From Methanomicrobiales archaeon (GTDB taxonomy: Archaea; Halobacteriota; Methanomicrobia; Methanomicrobiales; Methanomicrobiaceae), in NCBI GenBank assembly GCA_012523385.1, contig JAAYIO010000023.1, forward strand, positions 1 through 7,754: 7,754 bases of DNA, written 5' to 3'. Made by a program: the position numbers and the translations under genes. Within the stretch, counting starts at the first letter, position 1; each line of letters starts with the position of its first letter. Under the pieces are notes generated by a model. The model had not been told where the DNA came from, did no database searches, and saw nothing but the letters and a program-made list of their open reading frames with translations. Shown here in pieces: positions 1 through 4,481 of this stretch.

Positions 1-29
1 GATAGTCTCCCCGATATCTAATCATTATC

Positions 30-248
30 TCAGCGTTTTGGTGGATTCCTGGCATCTTCCGGGGTCTTGATATCTGTCCGGATGTGAGTCATCGGGAAAC
101 AGTTATAGGTCTCACAGGCACAGGTAGGACACTTTCTGAGATCCTTGTCTGACTCATTGATGGCAAATTCAAGGCCACAGTCGACACATTTGTACGTTCC
201 TGGTCCGACTTTGTCGCCAGCTTTCACGCGTTTTGGGCTTTCACTCAT
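30..248 (-). CDS. Small zinc-ribbon protein, function unknown
   Basis: This is a 72-residue soluble protein with no membrane segment. Two CxxC knuckles are visible, C21-x2-C24 (YKCVDCG) and C40-x2-C43 (KCPTC), 15 residues apart, as in a zinc ribbon. Two more cysteines (C45, C50) follow. The N-terminal motif VKAGDKVGPGTYKC is typical of small zinc-ribbon proteins annotated only as hypothetical. A rubredoxin is less likely because the second knuckle lacks the usual CPLCG context and the aromatic core residues. The start is well supported: GGTGAG (254-259 on the minus strand) lies 5 nt before the ATG, and a weak TATA-like AAGTTTATTG (285-294) lies further upstream. It is divergent from the flavoprotein gene. 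The coding call is firm; the role is unknown, with metal binding inferred from the cysteines. Confidence 0.85.
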   Translation of the reverse strand: MSESPKRVKAGDKVGPGTYKCVDCGLEFAINESDKDLRKCPTCACETYNCFPMTHIRTDIKTPEDARNPPKR

Positions 249-253
249 GAATA

Positions 254-259
254 CTCACC
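254..259 (-). promoter_or_regulatory. Ribosome binding site of the zinc-ribbon gene
   Basis: On the minus strand GGTGAG ends 5 nt before the ATG at 246-248. It matches the archaeal anti-Shine-Dalgarno complement (AGGAGGTGAT) and fixes the start. It is one of the clearest ribosome binding sites in the window. Confidence 0.75.
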
Positions 260-310
260 TCTATCCCTACTTCATACTACGGCGCAATAAACTTTTTCCC
301 GAAAGATCAT

Positions 311-347
311 TCCGGATGAAATACTACCTCCTGTTTTCGCATCCGGA
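311..347. repeat. Perfect 8-bp inverted repeat, possible operator
   Basis: TCCGGATG (311-318) is an exact reverse complement of CATCCGGA (340-347), with 21 bp between the arms and centres 29 bp apart, close to three helical turns. It sits in the divergent gap of the zinc-ribbon and flavoprotein genes, just upstream of the TATA-like TTATTATTA (352-360). It could be a binding site for a dimeric regulator acting on the flavoprotein promoter. A transcript hairpin is less likely because the repeat lies upstream of the predicted transcription start. Function is inference. Confidence 0.4.
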
Positions 348-351
348 GTTC

Positions 352-360
352 TTATTATTA
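352..360 (+). promoter_or_regulatory. TATA-like element of the flavoprotein gene
   Basis: TTATTATTA is centred about 26 bp before the ATG at 382. Archaeal TATA boxes lie about 25-27 bp before the transcription start, so transcription would begin at or next to the start codon. No Shine-Dalgarno sequence is seen before 382, so a leaderless mRNA fits. This is position-based inference. Confidence 0.4.
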
Positions 361-381
361 TGAACATCGTACCCACCACCA

Positions 382-999
382 ATGGCACCACAGATTATTG
401 CTCTGCTGGGAAGCCCCCGGCCGAAAGGAAATACCGCAAAATTAATGGAAGAGGCAGTGCGGGGAATTCGCGATGCAGGGTGTAGGGTGGAAGTTGTCTC
501 CGTGCCACGCCTAAAACTCAGCTCCTGCAAAGAGATCTTTTACTGTCAGAACCATGCCGATTGTGGTATGAAAGATGATGTGACTCCCTTTTATGAGAAA
601 TTCCGTGAAATTGACGGTCTCATTATCGCCACCCCGGTGATGACAATGGGCATTCCCGGTGCTTTGAAATCTTTTATGGATCGGTTTCAGGTTTTTTTTA
701 TGGCGAAATACATCCGAAAGGAGCCGCTTGTTAGCCCTGCTAAGAAAAAACATCGAAAAACGCTTCTCCTGAGCATCGGCGGGCTGAATATTGAAGATGA
801 TTTTGACGGGGTCATCGCCTCCACGAAGGCGTTCTGTGACATTATTGACTGCCGATACTGGGATGCGGTGCTCCAGAATAACATGGATGAGATAATTGAC
901 ATCACCACACGGCCTGAAGTGATGAAAGCTGCCTATGATAAGGGATTTCGTATGGGGGAACTCATCACCCTTGATATGGCAAAAAACCTGCCTGAATAA
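382..999 (+). CDS. Isf-like NAD(P)H-dependent FMN flavoprotein
   Basis: This 205-residue protein belongs to the flavodoxin-like NADPH-dependent FMN reductase / iron-sulfur flavoprotein (Isf) family. Residues 5-20 (IIALLGSPRPKGNTAK) form the first beta strand and the phosphate-binding loop for FMN. Residues 78-96 (DGLIIATPVMTMGIPGALK) match the second flavin-contacting region. Between them is the family's compact cysteine segment, but only C49, C55 and C61 remain: the position three after C49, normally the second cysteine in CX2CX2C, is I52. KDD (64-66) follows as in relatives. Known Isf proteins carry FMN and a 4Fe-4S cluster and can move electrons to O2, peroxide or ferredoxin; here cluster binding is uncertain. 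The start has no ribosome binding site, but the protein begins exactly where family members do. T7 follows the stop. Confidence 0.85.
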   Translation: MAPQIIALLGSPRPKGNTAKLMEEAVRGIRDAGCRVEVVSVPRLKLSSCKEIFYCQNHADCGMKDDVTPFYEKFREIDGLIIATPVMTMGIPGALKSFMDRFQVFFMAKYIRKEPLVSPAKKKHRKTLLLSIGGLNIEDDFDGVIASTKAFCDIIDCRYWDAVLQNNMDEIIDITTRPEVMKAAYDKGFRMGELITLDMAKNLPE

Positions 1000-1010
1000 G
1001 CAATATCCCC

Positions 1011-1017
1011 TTTTTTT
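1011..1017 (+). terminator. T-tract terminator after the flavoprotein gene
   Basis: A run of seven T residues begins 11 bp after the stop codon at 997-999, preceded by CCCC. Archaeal transcription commonly stops at such T-runs without a hairpin. The rest of the gap (to 1154) is a convergent region with no credible gene. It holds a weak CTGAA/TTCAG inverted repeat (1041-1056) of unclear meaning. Confidence 0.5.
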
Positions 1018-1154
1018 GTTACCCTTCATAAAGAAAGGCGCTGAATTTCATTTCAGATGGGATAAATAGCCTAATTTTATGACATCAGGTAATGGTTCAG
1101 GTTTGAAAAATCCTATCATTCAAAGGTTATTCGTTGTGAGAAACGTCACGGCCG

Positions 1155-1820
1155 TTAGAAGAGGCCCCGCTCCTTGAGACTAGTGTGCCCTGTCTTTGCC
1201 ACAATCACATGGTCAAGCACGCGGATGCCCAGAATCTCGCCTGCTTCAGCGAGGGTGCGGGTAATAGTGATGTCTGCATCTGAGGGCTCGGTGTTCCCGG
1301 AAGGGTGGTTATGAACAAAGATCACCGAGGCCGCATGGTCGGCGAGGGCAGGGCCAAAGACCTCGCGGGGGTGCACCGGTGAATGGGTGAGTGTGCCTTT
1401 AGTGATGGTGTGACGCCGGATTACCTCGCCCGCCCCGTTGAGGGTGAAAAGAATAAAGTATTCCTGCTGTTTATGGATCAGATCGGCAGACATTAAGAGG
1501 ATATCCTCCGGTCGTGAGATCTTGATGCCGGACTTTTCTATGTAGCGGCGGGCCAGTTCAAAGGCAGCCACCATCTGCGACGCTTTTGTGCCCCCGATCC
1601 CCTTAATCTCCGTCAGATCGCCGTAGGTCATCTCGGTTCCCTTCAGCTTCAGAAGGTCGGTGATGTCGGTTGCAATAATGTTGACATCGCGTCCGGGAAT
1701 ACCCTTCCCGATGATGGCCGCGACGAGGTCACGGTCTTCGAGGACAGCCGGGCCCTCGGCTGCTATTCGTTCGCGGGGCCGGTCAATCGCCTCTGTATCT
1801 CGCATCCGTTTTACTGCCAT
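1155..1820 (-). CDS. radC: RadC family protein (JAMM/MPN domain)
   Basis: The protein has 221 residues when started at the ATG at 1818-1820. The N-terminal part (DRPRERIAAEGP, then DLVAAIIGKGIPGRDV) is typical of the RadC/UPF0758 family. Residues about 69-89 (LTEIKGIGGTKASQMVAAFEL) are a helix-hairpin-helix DNA-binding motif. The C-terminal JAMM metalloprotease-like domain has the metal site H170-x-H172-x7-S180-x2-D183 (HNHPSGN...PSDAD) intact. The family was named for DNA repair, but a repair role is disputed and its biochemical activity is unclear. A longer version from a TTG at 1886 would add 22 residues (FPYAILSLYYRV) not expected in the family and overlapping the promoter. The chosen ATG has GGGGAG (1833-1838) 12 nt upstream, a slightly long spacing. 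It is divergent from rubrerythrin, with which it may share regulation. Confidence 0.9.
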   Translation of the reverse strand: MAVKRMRDTEAIDRPRERIAAEGPAVLEDRDLVAAIIGKGIPGRDVNIIATDITDLLKLKGTEMTYGDLTEIKGIGGTKASQMVAAFELARRYIEKSGIKISRPEDILLMSADLIHKQQEYFILFTLNGAGEVIRRHTITKGTLTHSPVHPREVFGPALADHAASVIFVHNHPSGNTEPSDADITITRTLAEAGEILGIRVLDHVIVAKTGHTSLKERGLF

Positions 1821-1860
1821 ATTGTCTTTTATCTCCCCAACAACCCGATAGTATAGTGAA

Positions 1861-1949
1861 AGAATGGCATACGGGAAATAAAACAATGACGGTATGCTAT
1901 AGCCCCTTTGGTAAACAACGACATTTTTAATAGGGAGTATGCCCGTTCT
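1861..1949. promoter_or_regulatory. Divergent radC/rubrerythrin promoters with a shared motif
   Basis: Each strand carries the same arrangement. On the minus strand, toward radC, TTTTA (1879-1883), 6 nt, GTATGCC (1866-1872), 1 nt, TTCT (1861-1864). On the plus strand, toward rubrerythrin, TTTTA (1925-1929), 7 nt, GTATGCC (1937-1943), 2 nt, TTCT (1946-1949). A further GTATGC lies between them at 1892-1897 on the plus strand. The TTTTA parts could be TATA boxes, which would put GTATGCC between TATA and transcription start, where a repressor could block polymerase. The sequence matches are seen; the regulatory meaning is inferred. GTATGC and GGCATAC also occur inside genes in this window. Confidence 0.4.
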
Positions 1950-1984
1950 ATTCTTTATTCAAAAAAGGAGAGTCAAAGAATACA

Positions 1985-2485
1985 ATGACAACACAAGAAA
2001 ATGCATGGGCGGCGTTTGCCGGGGAATCGCAGGCAAACCGCAAGTATGCAAGTTATTCCACGAAGGCAAAGGACGAGGGATACCCGGTCGTTGCAAAACT
2101 CTTTACTGCAGCATCCAAAGCAGAGGAAATTCATGCACGGCGTCTTCTTGGCGCTCTGAAGGCAATTGGTTCAACCGAGGAGAATCTCGCCGATGCTGTT
2201 CAGGGAGAGACCCATGAATACACCGAGATGTATCCTGCTTTTATTGAACTGGCAACAACTGAAAAAGCTACTGAGGCAAAGACGGTCTTTACCCATGCAA
2301 TGAAGGCAGAAGAGGTTCACGCGGGGCTCTATGCAAAAGCGCTTGCTGCCGTGAAGTCCGGCAGTGATCTCCCGGCGACTCTGGTGTATATCTGTCCGGT
2401 CTGCGGCAATATTGAGCTTGGTGAAGTTCCGGAGCGTTGTGGCATATGCGGTATTCCGGGCTCAAAGTTTGAACTGATTGAATAA
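1985..2485 (+). CDS. Rubrerythrin
   Basis: A 166-residue cytoplasmic rubrerythrin, which reduces hydrogen peroxide to water with electrons from a rubredoxin or flavoprotein. The N-terminal ferritin-like four-helix bundle (about 1-125) shows the complete diiron ligand set: E14, E47-x2-H50, E75-x2-E78 (GETHEYTEMYP) and E109-x2-H112. The C-terminal rubredoxin-like domain (about 130-166) has C137-x2-C140 and C152-x2-C155, only 11 residues apart, as in rubrerythrins. The length is on the short side but normal for archaeal members. GGAG (1967-1970) lies 14 nt before the ATG, a long spacing; the protein start is nevertheless typical. A +1 frame opening at 1939 overlaps its start but encodes nothing recognisable. 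The glutaredoxin-TrxR fusion follows 60 bp downstream and may help supply electrons. Confidence 0.95.
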   Translation: MTTQENAWAAFAGESQANRKYASYSTKAKDEGYPVVAKLFTAASKAEEIHARRLLGALKAIGSTEENLADAVQGETHEYTEMYPAFIELATTEKATEAKTVFTHAMKAEEVHAGLYAKALAAVKSGSDLPATLVYICPVCGNIELGEVPERCGICGIPGSKFELIE

Positions 2486-2490
2486 TCCTC

Positions 2491-2497
2491 TTTTTTT
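2491..2497 (+). terminator. T-tract after rubrerythrin
   Basis: Seven T residues begin 6 bp after the rubrerythrin stop, followed by CCGGTCAATCCGG. This suits an archaeal T-tract terminator. It may end most rubrerythrin transcripts, with partial read-through into the fusion gene. A weak TATA-like AAGTATTAT (about 2512-2520) could give that gene its own start. Confidence 0.4.
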
Positions 2498-2545
2498 CCG
2501 GTCAATCCGGTAAGTATTATCTGCCTTTGTGGTACAGATGAGATC

Positions 2546-3706
2546 ATGGTGAATGTCACAATATATTCAACAGATGGATGCCAGTACTGCGTTCTGACGA
2601 AGGGCTACCTTTCCCGTCTGGGGGTGTCGTTCACAGAGATCGATGTCGGCCGGGACCGCAAAGCCGCAGAAGAGATGGTGAAGCTCTCCGGTCAGTATGG
2701 GGTGCCGGTCACCGTGGTGGATGGCGAGATCATTGTCGGGTTTGATGTGGCCCGGTTCCGCGAACTCTTTGAGACCGAGAAGGTGCCTGATGTCTATGAT
2801 GTGCTCATTGTCGGGGGAGGTCCTGCGGGGCTCACGGCAGCGATGTATGCATCACGAAAGATGCTCTCGGTGCTGGTTTTGACCGAGAATATCGGCGGTC
2901 AGGCCCTTGAATCGTGGGCCATTGAGAATTATATGGGATTTCGTCTCGTCACCGGCGGGGAACTGATGCAGAAGTTTGAGGAAAAGGTGCGTGAGGGCAT
3001 CGGTATTACTCTGGAACTCGATCCGGTCACCGCCCTCCGTGAGGGCACTGATGGCGGTTTTGCGGCAGAGACTGTATCCGGGCGAACATTTTCTGCCCGG
3101 GCCGTCATCATCACGTCAGGTATGAGCCCGCAGTGGCTGGGCCTTCCTGAAGAGAAACGGTTCATCGGCCGCGGAATAAGTGTCTGTTCCACCTGTGACG
3201 GGCCACTGTTTTCCGGAAAGAAGGTGGCAGTTATCGGCGGCGGCAACTATGCTCTTACCACGGCAATCGAGATGAGTACCATTGCAAAAGAGGTGCACTT
3301 AATCGTCCGTTCAAAACTGCGGGCCGATGAAATATACCAGAAGCAGTATGCGTCTGTTAAAAACATCATTACCCATATGCCCGCGGTTGTGACTGCAATA
3401 AACGGGGGTGCGCTTGTACAGGGCGTTACCCTAAAAGAATCAAAAACAGGCAAAGAGTCCCGGCTTGCCGTGGATGGCATCTTCCTTGCCATTGATCAAC
3501 AGCCGAATAACTCCTTTTTAAACGGCTTCGTGGAACTGAATAAACAGGGTGAGATAAAAATTGATGTTAACTGCGCTACCTCACGGCCCGGTGTATTTGC
3601 GGCAGGCGATATCACTGAGGTGCACAACAAGCAGGTGATCATTGCCGCAGGCGAGGGGGCAAAAGCCGCACTTGAGGCATACGCGTATCTCTCGCAAAAC
3701 CCCTGA
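2546..3706 (+). CDS. Glutaredoxin-thioredoxin reductase fusion protein
   Basis: A 386-residue fusion. Residues 1-80 are a glutaredoxin-like (YruB/NrdH-type) thioredoxin fold with redox pair C12-Q-Y-C15, cis-proline P54 (YGVPVTVVDG) and GFD at 65-67. Residues about 84-386 are a low-molecular-weight thioredoxin reductase: FAD-binding GGGPAG (90-95), active-site C214-S-T-C217-D218, dinucleotide-binding GGGNYA (231-236) and C-terminal FAD motif FAAGD (351-355). Ordinary thioredoxin reductases are near 310 residues; the extra 80 are the attached redoxin, which may take electrons directly from the reductase dithiol. AhpF has a comparable N-terminal module, but with two thioredoxin folds. In the usual HRRxxxRA loop for the NADPH 2'-phosphate, the sequence reads IVRSKLRA (253-260), so the donor may not be NADPH. 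The start lacks a good ribosome binding site; GTG at 2549 is an alternative. Confidence 0.9.
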   Translation: MVNVTIYSTDGCQYCVLTKGYLSRLGVSFTEIDVGRDRKAAEEMVKLSGQYGVPVTVVDGEIIVGFDVARFRELFETEKVPDVYDVLIVGGGPAGLTAAMYASRKMLSVLVLTENIGGQALESWAIENYMGFRLVTGGELMQKFEEKVREGIGITLELDPVTALREGTDGGFAAETVSGRTFSARAVIITSGMSPQWLGLPEEKRFIGRGISVCSTCDGPLFSGKKVAVIGGGNYALTTAIEMSTIAKEVHLIVRSKLRADEIYQKQYASVKNIITHMPAVVTAINGGALVQGVTLKESKTGKESRLAVDGIFLAIDQQPNNSFLNGFVELNKQGEIKIDVNCATSRPGVFAAGDITEVHNKQVIIAAGEGAKAALEAYAYLSQNP

Positions 3707-3716
3707 AGAGAATCGA

Positions 3717-3776
3717 TTATCCTCTCCCTCTCCCCCATTCTCTTTTTCCCGTTGCGTGAGATTTTTCTCTTTTTAC
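3717..3776 (+). other. Polypyrimidine stretch, probable transcript end region
   Basis: The 86-bp gap after the fusion gene is strongly pyrimidine-rich on the plus strand (CCTCTCCCTCTCCCCC, then CTCTTTTTCCC and TTTTTCTCTTTTTA). Several T5 runs would serve as archaeal termination signals for the fusion gene. The last T-rich part precedes the lipoprotein gene and could also hold its promoter. No gene is seen. Confidence 0.4.
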
Positions 3777-3792
3777 GATCAAACAGGTAGGT

Positions 3793-4410
3793 ATGCGACC
3801 ATCTTTGGCATGGAAGTCCGTTGCCTTTATTCTTCTGCTTTTAGCCGTCTGCATCTGTGGATGCACAGAGGGTACTGCAGGTAATGCGGGCATGGGCGAT
3901 ATGATTGACCAGCAGATACAGGCACTTTCGTCTGACGATCCGGATACGGAACATACTGCCATAATGACTCTTATTGAAATAGGTGAACCCGCTGTCCAGC
4001 CAATCATCGACTCCTTTGCCGTGAGTGACAACAAGACCCGGATCTACGGTGCCTTTATTCTTCAGGAGATTGGCGAACCTGCGATTCCCGCGTTAATCAT
4101 CGCCCTGAATGCAAAGGATACCGATACACTCTCAATCTGTACAACAACTCTCATAGGTATGGGTAAACCCGCCGTGCCGTACCTGCTTGATGCGCTCAAA
4201 CGCAACAATCCGAACACAGACAAGGTAAAAGAGGTCATTGTCCGCATCGGTGAACCTGCCCTGCCCGCATTACAGGCGGCTACCCTGAGCTCAAATCCCG
4301 AATACGCCCGTTCAGCAAACGAGCTCATTCAGTCCATTTATCTCAGTGCCAAGCTTAAAGCCGGGGGATTCAATGCGCAGCAGAATACGACTGTTACGGC
4401 AACAGACTGA
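3793..4410 (+). CDS. HEAT-repeat lipoprotein
   Basis: A 205-residue protein exported and probably lipid-anchored on the outer face of the membrane. The signal peptide has K8 and a hydrophobic core at about 10-20 (AFILLLLAVC), ending in a lipobox-like ICGC with the likely lipidated C24. The mature part holds four PBS-lyase-type HEAT repeats whose signature recurs at residues 63 (IGEPAVQPI), 93 (IGEPAIPAL), 123 (MGKPAVPYL) and 152 (IGEPALPAL), spacing 30, 30 and 29. Such alpha-solenoids are protein-binding scaffolds; the phycobilin-lyase name does not imply that activity here. The C-terminal tail (about 190-205) is polar and rich in N and T. AGGTAGGT (3785-3792) directly before the ATG supports the start. 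The gene is convergent with tfrB, with no clear functional link. The specific partner is unknown. Confidence 0.85.
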   Translation: MRPSLAWKSVAFILLLLAVCICGCTEGTAGNAGMGDMIDQQIQALSSDDPDTEHTAIMTLIEIGEPAVQPIIDSFAVSDNKTRIYGAFILQEIGEPAIPALIIALNAKDTDTLSICTTTLIGMGKPAVPYLLDALKRNNPNTDKVKEVIVRIGEPALPALQAATLSSNPEYARSANELIQSIYLSAKLKAGGFNAQQNTTVTATD

Positions 4411-4430
4411 AAAAATACCGCGAAGGTAAT

Positions 4431-4466
4431 AAAAAAGGAAGGGATGGGTGTCACTTCCCCCATCCC
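4431..4466 (-). terminator. Hairpin terminator of tfrAB
   Basis: CCCATCCC (4459-4466) and GGGATGGG (4441-4448) form a perfect 8-bp GC-rich stem around a 10-nt loop. Read on the minus strand, the stem begins 15 nt after the tfrB stop and is followed by TTCC and then TTTTTT (4431-4436). This resembles an intrinsic terminator. It lies between convergent genes, so the plus-strand lipoprotein transcript would also fold here, though its downstream T content is lower. Confidence 0.65.
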
Positions 4467-4481
4467 ATTCAATCTGTTTTG

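Noticed and set aside
348..365. GTTC/GAAC inverted repeat around an ATT-rich core
   Set aside because: The arms are only 4 bp and the core is better explained as a TATA element.
511..1029. Long antisense open frame (172 codons) opposite the flavoprotein gene
   Set aside because: It lies almost wholly under a clear flavoprotein gene, has no recognisable domain and no ribosome binding site that stands out.
1041..1056. CTGAA/TTCAG hairpin after the flavoprotein gene
   Set aside because: A 5-bp AT-rich stem is weak, and the T7 run upstream at 1011-1017 already gives a terminator.
1079..1177. Short plus-strand frame of about 32 codons in the gap before radC
   Set aside because: It has no ribosome binding site and no recognisable motif, and runs into the radC 3' end; chance is the simpler explanation.
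1821..1886. 22-residue N-terminal extension of RadC from a TTG
   Set aside because: The residues do not resemble the family N-terminus, they cover the promoter region, and the ATG at 1818-1820 gives a normal RadC start.
1861..1949. MsvR-type operator (TTCG...CGAA) upstream of rubrerythrin
   Set aside because: I looked for the paired TTCG/CGAA boxes known for the methanogen redox regulator MsvR and did not find them in this gap.
1939..2217. 92-codon frame overlapping the rubrerythrin start
   Set aside because: It overlaps a certain rubrerythrin gene in another frame and its translation shows no domain.
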